Shown piece after piece: positions 44,680-53,474 of a stretch of DNA of 64,000 bases (the first letter of the stretch is position 1; every line of letters starts with the position of its first letter). Made by a program: the position numbers and the translations under genes. This stretch comes from Desulfopila aestuarii DSM 18488 (GTDB lineage Bacteria; Desulfobacterota; Desulfobulbia; Desulfobulbales; Desulfocapsaceae): the NCBI RefSeq assembly GCF_900143695.1, contig NZ_FRFE01000020.1:41164-105163 (forward strand), in the 5' to 3' direction. The notes under the pieces were generated by a model that did not search any database, had not been told where the DNA came from, and worked only from the letters and a program-made list of their open reading frames with translations.

Positions 44680-45624
44680 ATGTTCAGAATATCTCTCATC
44701 ATCCTGCTACTTGCTGTCTGCGCCGACGCGTACGGGCTCACCGTTTCGCTCAACGGATCAGCCGAGGTTGCAGAGGCCACTGTCACGCTCGGTGATATAG
44801 CCACCTTTGATGAAGATACAGATTTGAGCAGAGCCCTGGCCAGTCAGCCAGTCGGCCAGGCCCCCTCGCCAGGCCAGGAAATCACCCTGCAGGCCTCTTC
44901 GATAATTAAAAACCTGGTTAACGGTCTTGACCAGTACGCACCGGTACAATGGCAAGGTGCGACGGATATCAAGGTGACAAGAAGCGCCACCGTTGTCAGC
45001 TCCGCCGATGTCTTGAAAATTATCGATACGTTCATTCATGAAAACACCAGAGAATTTGCGCAGGCGAAGATCAGGTTTATTCCTTCAGCCCAACCGCTGC
45101 CATTTTCCCTACCGTCAGGCAAGCTGACCTGGCAAGTAGTCCCTTCTGACCCACAAATCATTGGAAGCTCCCGCTTCTCGGTCATTTTCAGTGTTGACGG
45201 CCGGGTCAGAAAAAACATGTCGGTTCGAGGTCAGCTGGAGGTCCTCGCCCAGATTGTCGTGCTAAAGGGTGATGTCAGAAAAGGCACCATACTTGGCCCT
45301 CAACATCTGGCTATGACTGTGCAGGACATCAGCGAATTGCAAGATCCAATTCTTAACCCCAGGGAAGTTCTGGGCAAACGACTTCTTGTTTCCCTCCAAT
45401 CAGGCAAGCCTCTTGCAAAGCATCAGGTTGAGTTTCCGCCAATGGTCAAGAAGGGGGAGCTTGTACGTATCATTCTGCAGCGCGGCGATCTGTACCTGAC
45501 AGCCACCGGTATAGCCAGAAATAACGGAATAGCCAACGAAACAATTCGTGTCCAAAATATCGCATCAAAAAAAATGATCTACTGCCGGGTTGCCGCCCCG
45601 GGAGTCGTGGAGGTCGCACTCTGA
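44680..45624 (+). CDS. flgA: P-ring assembly chaperone FlgA
   Basis: FlgA is a periplasmic chaperone for P-ring (FlgI) assembly. The 314-residue protein has a signal peptide (about 1-18), an N-terminal domain with TLGDIATFDEDTD, and the SAF-type C-terminal part with VLKGDVRKGTILGPQHLAM and NPREVLGKRLLVSLQSGKPL, ending in VAAPGVVEVAL. It is longer than E. coli FlgA. Its position before flgH and flgI fits. Confidence 0.92.
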   Translation: MFRISLIILLLAVCADAYGLTVSLNGSAEVAEATVTLGDIATFDEDTDLSRALASQPVGQAPSPGQEITLQASSIIKNLVNGLDQYAPVQWQGATDIKVTRSATVVSSADVLKIIDTFIHENTREFAQAKIRFIPSAQPLPFSLPSGKLTWQVVPSDPQIIGSSRFSVIFSVDGRVRKNMSVRGQLEVLAQIVVLKGDVRKGTILGPQHLAMTVQDISELQDPILNPREVLGKRLLVSLQSGKPLAKHQVEFPPMVKKGELVRIILQRGDLYLTATGIARNNGIANETIRVQNIASKKMIYCRVAAPGVVEVAL

Positions 45625-45625
45625 T

Positions 45626-46306
45626 ATGAGAAATGTACTTTTTGCCATGCTGCTCTTGTTGCTCGCTTCTTGTGCCCGCCAACAAACCAGTATCGTTGAT
45701 ATCCCGGAACCGCTCGAAGACAGCAAAACACCGGAACAGAGCCACCGCACTCCAGGCTCCCTCTGGACCAGCGAGTCCACATCGATGTTTTCCGACCAGA
45801 AGGCAAGAAATGTCGGTGACATCGTCACCATCATCATCAGTGAGAGTTCGAGCGCCTCCAAACAAGCAACGACCTCCACCGGCCGTGATACAGAAATCAG
45901 CGCGGGTATCCCTAATCTGTTTGGTTTGGAGAATTCCAGTTTTATCACCGACTCGAATCTTGACCTCAACAATATCGTGACAGGCAACTTTTCAGACACT
46001 TTCGACGGCACTGGAACAACCACCAGAAAAGGCAACCTGACAGCATCACTCACAACCCAGGTCATCGAGCGTTATCCCAATGGCAACCTCAAGATTCGTG
46101 GCGGCAAGGAAGTGATGGTGAATAACGAAGTTCAGATAATCTATCTTACCGGTATTATCAGAACAGTAGACATTACAGCGGCAAACACTATCCCTTCATC
46201 GAAAGTGCTCAACGCAAGAATCACCTACACCGGCCAAGGGGCCATTGCCGACAAACAGAAACCAGGCTGGCTCATGCGCACCCTTGATAACGTCTGGCCT
46301 TTCTGA
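45626..46306 (+). CDS. flgH: Flagellar L-ring lipoprotein FlgH
   Basis: FlgH forms the ring in the outer membrane. The ATG at 45626, 1 base after the flgA stop, gives 226 residues with a lipoprotein signal: a hydrophobic run then LLLLASC with a lipidated Cys. Family features are SLWTSESTSMFSDQKARNVGDIVTI in the middle and VIERYPNGNLKIRGGKEV. The presence of an L-ring shows a Gram-negative envelope. A longer in-frame start at 45590 would bury the signal and is rejected. Confidence 0.95.
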   Translation: MRNVLFAMLLLLLASCARQQTSIVDIPEPLEDSKTPEQSHRTPGSLWTSESTSMFSDQKARNVGDIVTIIISESSSASKQATTSTGRDTEISAGIPNLFGLENSSFITDSNLDLNNIVTGNFSDTFDGTGTTTRKGNLTASLTTQVIERYPNGNLKIRGGKEVMVNNEVQIIYLTGIIRTVDITAANTIPSSKVLNARITYTGQGAIADKQKPGWLMRTLDNVWPF

Positions 46307-46321
46307 CATTGTGAGTCCATC

Positions 46322-47479
46322 ATGAACACAAAAAACAAACAGCCAGAGCATATGAAACGCCCCACCTTTTATGGAGTCCTACTTGTAGCAGTTTGGCTCA
46401 CCATTTTCATGGCTGCAGATTGTATGGCTGTACGGGTGAAGGATATCGCTTCTTTACAGGGGGTTCGTAATAACCAACTCCTGGGTTATGGTCTCGTCAC
46501 GGGCCTCAACGGCACCGGCGATGACATGAAAAAATCACGTTTCACCCTGCAGTCGGTCTACAACATGATTGTCAGAAACGGCGTCACTATCAGCCCAGAC
46601 AATATTAACGATATCAAATTGAAAAACATCGCAGCAGTTATGGTCACCGCCCAACTTACGCCATTTGCCCGGCCGGGTTCAACCATTGATGTCCTTGTAT
46701 CCTCCATTGGCGACGCCAAAAGCCTCGCTGGCGGCACATTGCTCATGACACCTCTCCATGGGGCTGACAATCAGGTCTATGCTGTAGCCCAGGGACCGCT
46801 TGCCATTGGTGCATTTTCTTTTGGCGGCAAAGCTGCGCAGGCGCAGAAAAACCATCCCAACGCCGGAACCATCCCCGGTGGCGCAATTGTAGAATCAACT
46901 GTACCTGTCGCCCTTGGCGAAAACGGTCAACTCGTCTATCAGCTCAGTAATGCTGATTTTACCACTGCCAATAATATGGCCGAAGTCATCAACGCCAATT
47001 TTGGTCCGGAAACTGCTTTCCCGCTGGATTCCGGTGCAGTGCGAATCAACATCCCCACACAATTGCAAGACAATACCGTGCAGTTTATCGCTTCGATCGA
47101 GAGTCTTGATGTCCAAGCTGACTCCAGGGCCAAGGTGGTTGTCAATGAACGTACCGGTACCATCGTCATGGGCAAAGACGTGCGACTCTCTACTGTTGCC
47201 GTCAGCCATGGAAATCTGAGTCTCATTATTAAAGAAAATACTGATGTAGTGCAGCCGAACCCACTCGGGGCAGGCCAGACCGCTGCGACTCCGAATACCA
47301 ACATCGCTATATCTGAAGAACCGGGACAACTGGTACTCATTGACATGAAAGAGGGAGTAACCATTGGCGAAATCGCCACAGCATTGAATGCAATCGGCGC
47401 TACGCCTCGTGATCTGATTGCCATTTTTCAGGCAATCAAGGCCTCGGGCTCCATGAATGGAGAACTTGTTATTTTATAA
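46322..47479 (+). CDS. flgI: Flagellar P-ring protein FlgI
   Basis: FlgI forms the periplasmic ring around the rod. The 385-residue protein has a signal sequence and strong family motifs: VRVKDIASLQGVRNNQLLGYG, LVTGLNGTGDDMKKSRFTLQS and PFARPGSTIDVLVSSIGDAKS. It ends in LNAIGATPRDLIAIFQAIKASG. An ATG at 46352 gives a shorter, more normal signal peptide (MKRPTFYGVLL) and may be the true start. Confidence 0.95.
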   Translation: MNTKNKQPEHMKRPTFYGVLLVAVWLTIFMAADCMAVRVKDIASLQGVRNNQLLGYGLVTGLNGTGDDMKKSRFTLQSVYNMIVRNGVTISPDNINDIKLKNIAAVMVTAQLTPFARPGSTIDVLVSSIGDAKSLAGGTLLMTPLHGADNQVYAVAQGPLAIGAFSFGGKAAQAQKNHPNAGTIPGGAIVESTVPVALGENGQLVYQLSNADFTTANNMAEVINANFGPETAFPLDSGAVRINIPTQLQDNTVQFIASIESLDVQADSRAKVVVNERTGTIVMGKDVRLSTVAVSHGNLSLIIKENTDVVQPNPLGAGQTAATPNTNIAISEEPGQLVLIDMKEGVTIGEIATALNAIGATPRDLIAIFQAIKASGSMNGELVIL

Positions 47480-47491
47480 CTGGAAAAACAT

Positions 47492-47809
47492 ATGAAAATT
47501 GATCCTCGAACAGTTTTAAGTCATTCTCTTAGCCCATCTACACCACAGGAAAAAAAGGCCAAGGACTTGGAGCGATTACGTGAAACTTGCCAGGAATTTG
47601 AGTCCATACTGGTGATGGAAATGTACAAATCCATGCGAAAGGCTGTTCCCGAGGGCGGTCTTTTTGAGAAATCGATAGCCAAAGACACATATCAAGAGAT
47701 GTTTGATATGGAGGTTGCACGTCAGACCGCCAGTGGCTCCGGCATTGGCATAGCCGAGGCGATGTACCGCCAAATGGCTGATCAGATCGAAAACAAAAAG
47801 TATGAATAA
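47492..47809 (+). CDS. flgJ: Rod-binding protein FlgJ, short form without muramidase domain
   Basis: The 105-residue protein matches only the N-terminal rod-capping half of FlgJ: LRETCQEFESILVMEMYKSMRKAVPEGG, here across residues 30-58, and FDMEVARQTASGSGIGIAEAMYRQM. The peptidoglycan hydrolase domain of gamma-proteobacterial FlgJ is absent, as in many other bacteria, so another enzyme must open the wall. It is 12 bases after flgI and ends the flgF-J run. Confidence 0.9.
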   Translation: MKIDPRTVLSHSLSPSTPQEKKAKDLERLRETCQEFESILVMEMYKSMRKAVPEGGLFEKSIAKDTYQEMFDMEVARQTASGSGIGIAEAMYRQMADQIENKKYE

Positions 47810-47813
47810 TACA

Positions 47814-47845
47814 TGAGGACGGATGTGCTTAACACACAGTCCTCA
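47814..47845 (+). terminator. Terminator after flgJ
   Basis: A 7-bp stem (47814-47820 with 47839-47845) has an internal TGTG/CACA pairing and is followed by a pyrimidine stretch with TTTT runs. It separates flgJ from the sigma-28 promoter of the flgM block. Confidence 0.5.
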
Positions 47846-47916
47846 GCCCTCTTTTCCTTTTGCCTGACACATTCGCCCGCCTCCTTCCGCACTTTCTCCC
47901 TTTCGTAGTTTTTTTC

Positions 47917-47944
47917 TAAAGTTCACGTCATAATACTCCGATAA
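47917..47944 (+). promoter_or_regulatory. Sigma-28 promoter for the flgM-flgN-flgK-flgL block
   Basis: TAAAGTTC begins at 47917. After TAAA come 16 bases and then TCCGATAA (47937-47944). This is the closest match to the sigma-28 consensus in the window. It lies about 78 bases before the gene at 48022. Confidence 0.8.
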
Positions 47945-48021
47945 GAGTAATAACAGGAGGCAGATAACATCTCCTTCAGGAACTGCACGGATGCAGATTC
48001 AGACAGCACGGAGGCGTCAAA

Positions 48022-48612
48022 ATGATTGAAAATACAGCGATTCAACCTGGGATAAACCCAAGGATCTTTCAACAGTACAAAGCTGAAAGTTATAGCGAAT
48101 CCAGGCAAAACGAGACGGTGAAGGCAGTTGGAAATTCTTTATCTGTCGATAAAGTCACCCTCTCATATAGCACCGAATCCGTCACCACCTATGACAGTTC
48201 AATGACGCTGCAGGTCGTACATAATGACGGGTTTGATCTGCTTCGAGGCCTGGTCATCAACATGTTTAAAGAACAGGGGCTCTCACTGAATATCCCAACC
48301 GGCAATACCGAGCCTGGGATGGAAGAAATCAACCTTGAAGAGATAACCCCGCAAGAAGCCGAACAACTTATCGCAGATGACGGCTATTTTGGAGTTGAAC
48401 AGACTTCCGATCGTATTGTAGATTTCGCCATAGGCATCGCCGGCGGAGATCCCACCAGAATTGATGCAATAAAGGCGGGTATTGATAAGGGATTCAGCGA
48501 AGCGAAGCAGGCATTCGGCGACTGGCTCCCAGATATTTCCTACAATACCTATGATAAAGTGATGGAAAAACTTGATGACTGGGTCAACAACACAACGTCA
48601 ATCCAGGCATAA
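48022..48612 (+). CDS. Unrecognised late flagellar protein (DUF5610-like C-terminus)
   Basis: The 196-residue protein has no signal peptide or membrane segment. The N-terminal half is polar and probably flexible. The C-terminal half (about 120-190) is helical, with QTSDRIVDFAIGIAGGDPTR and a following KGFSEAKQAFGDWLP segment. From memory this resembles DUF5610-type domains, which occur near flagellar genes; I cannot confirm it. It is the first gene after the best sigma-28 promoter and directly precedes flgM, so it should be made with the filament. Confidence 0.65.
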   Translation: MIENTAIQPGINPRIFQQYKAESYSESRQNETVKAVGNSLSVDKVTLSYSTESVTTYDSSMTLQVVHNDGFDLLRGLVINMFKEQGLSLNIPTGNTEPGMEEINLEEITPQEAEQLIADDGYFGVEQTSDRIVDFAIGIAGGDPTRIDAIKAGIDKGFSEAKQAFGDWLPDISYNTYDKVMEKLDDWVNNTTSIQA

Positions 48613-48629
48613 CCTAAGCAGGTGACATT

Positions 48630-48917
48630 ATGAGCGTTGAATTCTTCGGAGTCGGTGGACCAAAACAGATAGGTAGTCTGAAAAAGACGCCAGCGGCCGT
48701 AACCGACAAAAAAACTGAAAGCACCTCAGCTGACAAGGTAGAGTTCTCAACTGTTCTGCAGAACGTTAACAAGGCGCAGGGTGCCAAAAGCGCAGCCAGC
48801 TCCGAACGTACTGAAAGAATAGCTGAACTGAAAGCCCAAATCGCTGATGGCTCCTACAAGCCAGACTTGGAAAAAGTAGCGTCCTCTCTGGTGGAATTTC
48901 TGCTGCAGGGAAAATAA
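48630..48917 (+). CDS. flgM: Anti-sigma-28 factor FlgM
   Basis: FlgM holds FliA inactive until the hook is complete and FlgM is exported. The 95-residue protein has the usual disordered, Lys/Ser/Thr-rich N-terminus and the C-terminal FliA-binding helices: SERTERIAELKAQIADGSYK, then DLEKVASSLVEFLLQGK. The length is normal. It lies 17 bases after the unknown gene and 4 before flgN. Confidence 0.93.
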   Translation: MSVEFFGVGGPKQIGSLKKTPAAVTDKKTESTSADKVEFSTVLQNVNKAQGAKSAASSERTERIAELKAQIADGSYKPDLEKVASSLVEFLLQGK

Positions 48918-48921
48918 CGAT

Positions 48922-49275
48922 ATGAATGCCGGAACAACACATGATTATCTCGTTCGCCTACGGGACGTTATTCTCCAGGAGCGAGAGTGTGCCAAACAAC
49001 TCGACCTGGAAGGAATGGCCTCCGCCACCTACGAGAAAGAGCAACTGCTCCAGGTTCTGGCCCATGTCAAACTTATCGACGACAAGGATAAACCGCTTGC
49101 CGCTGAAATTCGTCATGAGAATCGCCGCAACGCCTTTCTATTCAAATCCGCCTTGGGCTGGATTCGCGATACCATGGAATTTTTCGGCCGAAAAACTGTC
49201 TCTTCGACCTATTCCGCATCTGCCTATCAGGTAGCCGCACAAGTAAACGGCAGACTTATCTCCGGGAAGGTGTGA
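48922..49275 (+). CDS. flgN: FlgN-type export chaperone for FlgK and FlgL
   Basis: The 117-residue, all-helical protein has the FlgN pattern: an N-terminal helix (YLVRLRDVILQERECAKQLD), a middle helix pair and a C-terminal amphipathic helix with ENRRNAFLFKSALGWIRDT. FlgN binds the hook-filament junction proteins and brings them to FlhA. The position directly before flgK (1-base gap) supports the call, although sequence conservation is low. Confidence 0.85.
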   Translation: MNAGTTHDYLVRLRDVILQERECAKQLDLEGMASATYEKEQLLQVLAHVKLIDDKDKPLAAEIRHENRRNAFLFKSALGWIRDTMEFFGRKTVSSTYSASAYQVAAQVNGRLISGKV

Positions 49276-49276
49276 G

Positions 49277-50701
49277 ATGGCTGGCCTGCTCGATGCCCTC
49301 AATTCAGCCAAAACCTCACTCGAGGTCAATCAGAAATCGATTGAGGTAGTTGGCAACAATATTGCTAACGTCAACACCGAAGGGTATTCCCGGCAGTACA
49401 CTCAGTTGACCCAATACCCCTCCGTTAACTTCGGTGGTTTTTTTATCGGACAAGGTGTAAAAGTCTCCGACATCCAGCGTGACCACGATGTCTTCATTCA
49501 GAACCAGCTGGTCGATAAATCTGCCGACTACGGCTACCAGAATGCCCAGGCTCGCCCGCTCTCCGAGCTTGAGAGGGTCTTTGCAATCACCGATGGAAAC
49601 CTGGCCACCGATGTGGACAACTTCTTTGATTCATGGCAAGAGCTGTCAGCCAACCCAAGCGATCTCGTATTGCGAGATGTGGTCATCCAGCGCGGGGATA
49701 TACTCTCCACGAATTTCAACAACACCATCACCGAACTCAATACGGTCCAGGAAAACATCAACGACACCCTGACCTCGAAGGTTGATGACATCAACTCCAA
49801 GATCCAGGAAATTGCCGACCTGAACTACCGTATCTTTTCGGTAGAGATTAATGGTCAGTCCGCCAATACCGCTCGAGACCGACGCGAGCTCCTGGCCAGA
49901 CAACTGGCGGAATCGGTTGGCGCCCAGTCTTTTTCCGATTCACGCGGCATGCTGACTGTCCAGCTGCCCGGAGGATTGCCACTTGTTCAGGGCAGCACCG
50001 CGATGTCGCTGGAAACAATCTCATCAGGCGCAGATCTTGATGTCGTACTGCATGCCGGCGGGATTACCCGACCAATAGACCAGAGAAATATCGGTGGTGA
50101 GTTTAAAGGGTTAATGTATCTAAGGGACTCATTTATCCCTGGGTTAATTGATGATATCGACCGCCTTGCCTATGAGATCACCACCCAGGTAAATGAGCAG
50201 CACGCACTTGGTGCCGGACTCGATTCCATTTCCGGCAGATACTTTTTCGTCGATTCACCGAACAGAACTGCCGCGCCACCAACAGATCCCTGGCATGATG
50301 CAGCACGCGCAATGTCAGTGCAGATAACCAGTGCTGAACAGATTGCAGCTTCCCAGGCGCCAACTCCACCTGGCGTTGTTGCACCTGGTGATAACCGGAA
50401 CGCCCTGTTGCTCGCTGATCTTGACGAGTCCTACCTCATTGCTGGCATTGACAATTTCAATGGCTTTTACGGCAAACTTGTTGCCCGTGTTGGTCTCGAA
50501 ACCAACCAAAACCAGCTCTCTTTACAGGGAACTGAAGACGCGGTGGTACAACTCGATAACCTGCGAGACGGACTATCCGGCGTATCTCTTGAGGAAGAGA
50601 TGATTGAACTGATCACCTACCAACGTGGATTTGAGTCCTCAGCCAAATTCCTTACAACCGTCGATGAGTTGATGGATACACTCCTGGCTATCAAGCGATA
50701 A
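49277..50701 (+). CDS. flgK: Hook-filament junction protein FlgK (HAP1)
   Basis: FlgK is the first junction protein on the hook. The 474-residue protein has the opening LLDALNSAKTSLEVNQKSIE and NNIANVNTEGYSRQYTQL, a coiled-coil region with ITELNTVQENINDTL, and the ending VSLEEEMIELITYQRGFESS. The length is normal to slightly short. It follows flgN by one base. Confidence 0.96.
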   Translation: MAGLLDALNSAKTSLEVNQKSIEVVGNNIANVNTEGYSRQYTQLTQYPSVNFGGFFIGQGVKVSDIQRDHDVFIQNQLVDKSADYGYQNAQARPLSELERVFAITDGNLATDVDNFFDSWQELSANPSDLVLRDVVIQRGDILSTNFNNTITELNTVQENINDTLTSKVDDINSKIQEIADLNYRIFSVEINGQSANTARDRRELLARQLAESVGAQSFSDSRGMLTVQLPGGLPLVQGSTAMSLETISSGADLDVVLHAGGITRPIDQRNIGGEFKGLMYLRDSFIPGLIDDIDRLAYEITTQVNEQHALGAGLDSISGRYFFVDSPNRTAAPPTDPWHDAARAMSVQITSAEQIAASQAPTPPGVVAPGDNRNALLLADLDESYLIAGIDNFNGFYGKLVARVGLETNQNQLSLQGTEDAVVQLDNLRDGLSGVSLEEEMIELITYQRGFESSAKFLTTVDELMDTLLAIKR

Positions 50702-50753
50702 TCTGCACCATCGATAAGCGATAGTTTGAGAATATCCACAGGAGAGCCCTGCT

Positions 50754-52373
50754 ATGAAAGTTACCGACAACGCCACATTCCGGCTGATGCAGACCAACCT
50801 CGACCGGGTCTCCAATAAGCTGCTTGATCTCAGGTATCAGGGCGCAACCGGCCTGAAATTCAACAAAGCTTCCGATGCTCCCGGCTCAATCCGTCCGGTA
50901 CTGACTACCCGTACCCAGATGAGCCGCACCGATCGCTATCTGGAAACGATGGGAGTCAGTCTCGATAAAATGCAGGCAACCGATGGTCACATGGCTAGCG
51001 TGGAAAATATCATGCAACGTGCCAAGGAACTTGCACTCAGCGCGATCAACTCATCTCTCAGCAGCGCAGACCGCCAGACTATTGCCGACGAAATAGCCGA
51101 GCTAAAAAACCAGCTCCTCGACTCAGCCAATGCAACAATTGACGGAAAGTACATTTTCTCCGGATTCAAAGAAAACACCATTCCCTTTGTCGAAAATCCA
51201 GATTACGACCCAGCTCTTTACGACGAGAACAACGTCAACACCTGGCCCTACCTGTATCAGGGTGATGCCAATCCGACAATGCTGGAGATTACTCCGGGCG
51301 AATATGTATCGGTGAATATTACCGGTAACGAACTGTTTATGGGCGTGACCAACGAGCTGGCGGCATCAGGTTATAACCCACCCTACCTCGGAGAAACAGT
51401 CACGGCAACGCTCAACCCCGCCACTGCTCCCGGTCCACTCGACCTTACTATCGGTGATGCCCCGCTCGTTAGCTATGTCATCCCTGCCGATACCGACGCC
51501 AATTATGCCGCCAATGTGGCCAACGTTATCAACAGCAATCCCACAGGGTTAACGGCGACGGTTAATGCTGCCACAACCGATCTAGGCCCTCTCAACCTGG
51601 CTGGCTATAACGGTGGAGATACCTATAGCCTCAGCGTAGATGTCGCCGGTTCCCCCATAAACGTCACGCTTGATGGAGCAACGTATGATTACACACTGCA
51701 AGGCCTAGCCAATGCACTTGGCAATACCGTAGGTGCCATCGCAGTTACAACAACCGGTGGTACTCTTGCCAATGGCGTTACTTACGATATTTCGAGCGGA
51801 TCATTAGTCCTCACCGGGCCAACAACAGGTGAGGAAATATCTCTCACTGAAACCATTTTCGATCCTGACTCAAGCACCAGTGGAGGCATCTCCGGCGGCA
51901 ACCAAACGGTTTACGGTACAGTCGATATCGCCACCAATACTCGTGAGAATGTGACCATCGACGGCGCAGGCCTGACTGCCCTCGGCCTGACGCCAACCAC
52001 CCTTGATGGCCACAGTGGTCGAATAGATATTTTCTCTATTCTCACCCGTACCGAAGAGGCAGTCCGAGCCGGCAATTTTGATGACCCAACCGGTCCAGGC
52101 GGTTCTATCCAGTCCCAGGTGGACAATCTTGAGACAGCCGCCAACCAGAACCGCCGGGTTCGCAGCCGGCTCGGTGCCAGGGCCGGACGTGTTGAGACGG
52201 CTATCTCTAGTCAAGAGGGTGTAAAAGTTGACCTCGAGCAGATTCTCTCCCGCTATCAGGATGCGGATGTCATCGAGACCTTCAATAATATTGTGAAGCA
52301 AGAAACGGCTTTTCAGGCAGCCTTAAACGTCACCGCAAAGATTTCCCAAATTTCCATCCTCGACTATTTTTAG
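50754..52373 (+). CDS. flgL: Hook-filament junction protein FlgL (HAP3), enlarged
   Basis: FlgL joins FlgK to flagellin. The N-terminal flagellin-like helices (TDNATFRLMQTNLDRVSNKL, GLKFNKASDAPGSIRPV) and the C-terminal helix (ETFNNIVKQETAFQAALNVT) are clear. At 539 residues it is longer than usual (about 300-420). The extra part is a Thr/Gly/Ala-rich beta region (about 210-400) like the variable domain of flagellins. This surface insert could be exposed at the junction. Confidence 0.93.
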   Translation: MKVTDNATFRLMQTNLDRVSNKLLDLRYQGATGLKFNKASDAPGSIRPVLTTRTQMSRTDRYLETMGVSLDKMQATDGHMASVENIMQRAKELALSAINSSLSSADRQTIADEIAELKNQLLDSANATIDGKYIFSGFKENTIPFVENPDYDPALYDENNVNTWPYLYQGDANPTMLEITPGEYVSVNITGNELFMGVTNELAASGYNPPYLGETVTATLNPATAPGPLDLTIGDAPLVSYVIPADTDANYAANVANVINSNPTGLTATVNAATTDLGPLNLAGYNGGDTYSLSVDVAGSPINVTLDGATYDYTLQGLANALGNTVGAIAVTTTGGTLANGVTYDISSGSLVLTGPTTGEEISLTETIFDPDSSTSGGISGGNQTVYGTVDIATNTRENVTIDGAGLTALGLTPTTLDGHSGRIDIFSILTRTEEAVRAGNFDDPTGPGGSIQSQVDNLETAANQNRRVRSRLGARAGRVETAISSQEGVKVDLEQILSRYQDADVIETFNNIVKQETAFQAALNVTAKISQISILDYF

Positions 52374-52389
52374 TGTGGCAAGCTAACCT

Positions 52390-52419
52390 TTGACATCTAT
52401 TGGTGATTTCAATTAGTAT
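52390..52419 (+). promoter_or_regulatory. Sigma-70-type promoter before csrA
   Basis: TTGACA (52390-52395), 18 bases, then TAGTAT (52414-52419), about 70 bases before the csrA start. This would let csrA-fliW be made apart from the late flagellar transcript. Confidence 0.4.
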
Positions 52420-52487
52420 AGCAGAACGTAATACGCTATACTCATTGCAGTCACGTTACTTACCACCACTTCGGAACGGAGCACGAC

Positions 52488-52730
52488 ATGCTGGTTTTAA
52501 CCAGAAAACTCGGTGAAGGCATTATCATCGGGGACGATATAACGATCAAAATCATTGAGATGAAGGGGGGATCAGTTCGAATTGGCATTGAAGCCCCCCG
52601 TGAAAACAAGATCTATCGCCAGGAAGTTTACGAGAAAATCTGTCAGGAGAACCTTGAAGCCGCGAACTGGAACATGGACGTTCTCGACTCTCTGAGTGAC
52701 AACCTTCAAGAAAAGACACGGAAGAAATGA
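52488..52730 (+). CDS. csrA: Translational regulator CsrA
   Basis: CsrA binds GGA-containing hairpins in mRNA leaders and usually blocks translation, here most likely of flagellin. The 80-residue protein has the typical start [22 protein letters not shown], given here in two parts: [11 protein letters not shown] and [11 protein letters not shown]. It continues with [25 protein letters not shown]. The C-terminal tail is longer than in E. coli, as in FliW-regulated CsrA proteins. It overlaps fliW by 4 bases (ATGA). Confidence 0.97.
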   Translation: MLVLTRKLGEGIIIGDDITIKIIEMKGGSVRIGIEAPRENKIYRQEVYEKICQENLEAANWNMDVLDSLSDNLQEKTRKK

Positions 52731-53146
52731 AAACAATCAACACCCGTTTTGGCCAAGTCGACTATGATCCGGACAATCTGCTGTATTTCCCAGCAGGCAT
52801 GATCGGGTTTCCGCAGCTCCATAAGTTCATCGTCATGCCCAATAAAAAAGAGGGGCCGCTTTTCTGGATCCAGAGTGTCGACGATCCGGATATCGCCTTT
52901 GTCCTGACAGATCCCTCGAACTTCTTTCTTGATTACATTGTTGTACCTGATGAAACAGAGCGAAAAATATTACAGATCGCCAATGAGGATGAATGTTTTA
53001 TCCTAACTGTAGTTACGGTTCCACCCGACCAGAATATTACGCTGAACCTTTCAGCTCCTATATTGTTTGCCCCAAACACCAACAGGGCAATACAAGTTAT
53101 TTTAGATGATCCGAAATATCTGACGAAAACACCTTTGCCGAAATAA
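52727..53146 (+). CDS. fliW: Flagellin-assembly factor and CsrA antagonist FliW
   Basis: FliW binds either flagellin or CsrA. When flagellin is exported, free FliW sequesters CsrA and so allows flagellin translation. The 139-residue protein has [24 protein letters not shown] (in two parts around residue 20), the [20 protein letters not shown] segment and [21 protein letters not shown]. Translational coupling to csrA keeps the two at matched levels. A strong terminator follows. Confidence 0.96.
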   Translation: MKTINTRFGQVDYDPDNLLYFPAGMIGFPQLHKFIVMPNKKEGPLFWIQSVDDPDIAFVLTDPSNFFLDYIVVPDETERKILQIANEDECFILTVVTVPPDQNITLNLSAPILFAPNTNRAIQVILDDPKYLTKTPLPK

Positions 53147-53165
53147 TACATTTCTCAATACCTTC

Positions 53166-53207
53166 AAAATGCCGGCGTCCTTCTGTTGGATTCCGGCATT
53201 TTTTTTT
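53166..53207 (+). terminator. Intrinsic terminator after fliW
   Basis: A 10-bp stem (53166-53175 with 53193-53202) with a short inner pairing runs into nine T (53199-53207). Confidence 0.85.
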
Positions 53208-53357
53208 CATCCCATCATCATTATCCAAACATGAGCATCTATCAATGCTCAGCCATCCTGCCACCCTGCTCTGGTTTTTCAAATCTTTAGATATTTTTTC
53301 AGAATCTTACCTGCTTAATATTTTTTTCTGTATTAATGTTTTTTTTCTCTTTTAGAT

Positions 53358-53385
53358 TAAAGATAGATCTCTCTTCTGACGAAAA
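53358..53385 (+). promoter_or_regulatory. Sigma-28 promoter of the first flagellin gene
   Basis: TAAA (53358-53361), 16 bases, GACGAAAA (53378-53385). Six of eight -10 bases match GCCGATAA. It lies 89 bases before the flagellin ATG. Confidence 0.65.
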
Positions 53386-53474
53386 AGATCCAACTGCGAG
53401 GTACACCCAAAGAGATATTACGTTTGTATCGATTGACAACGACGCCAAATGACCTTTTCAAGGAGGAACGAATA

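Larger units (their letters stand above)
53147..53474. other. fliW-fliC1 intergenic region
   Basis: No gene is visible in these 328 bases. It contains the fliW terminator (53166-53207), an AT-rich stretch, a sigma-28 promoter (53358-53385) and a flagellin leader of roughly 80 bases ending in a strong AAGGAGGAA ribosome site. Confidence 0.7.
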
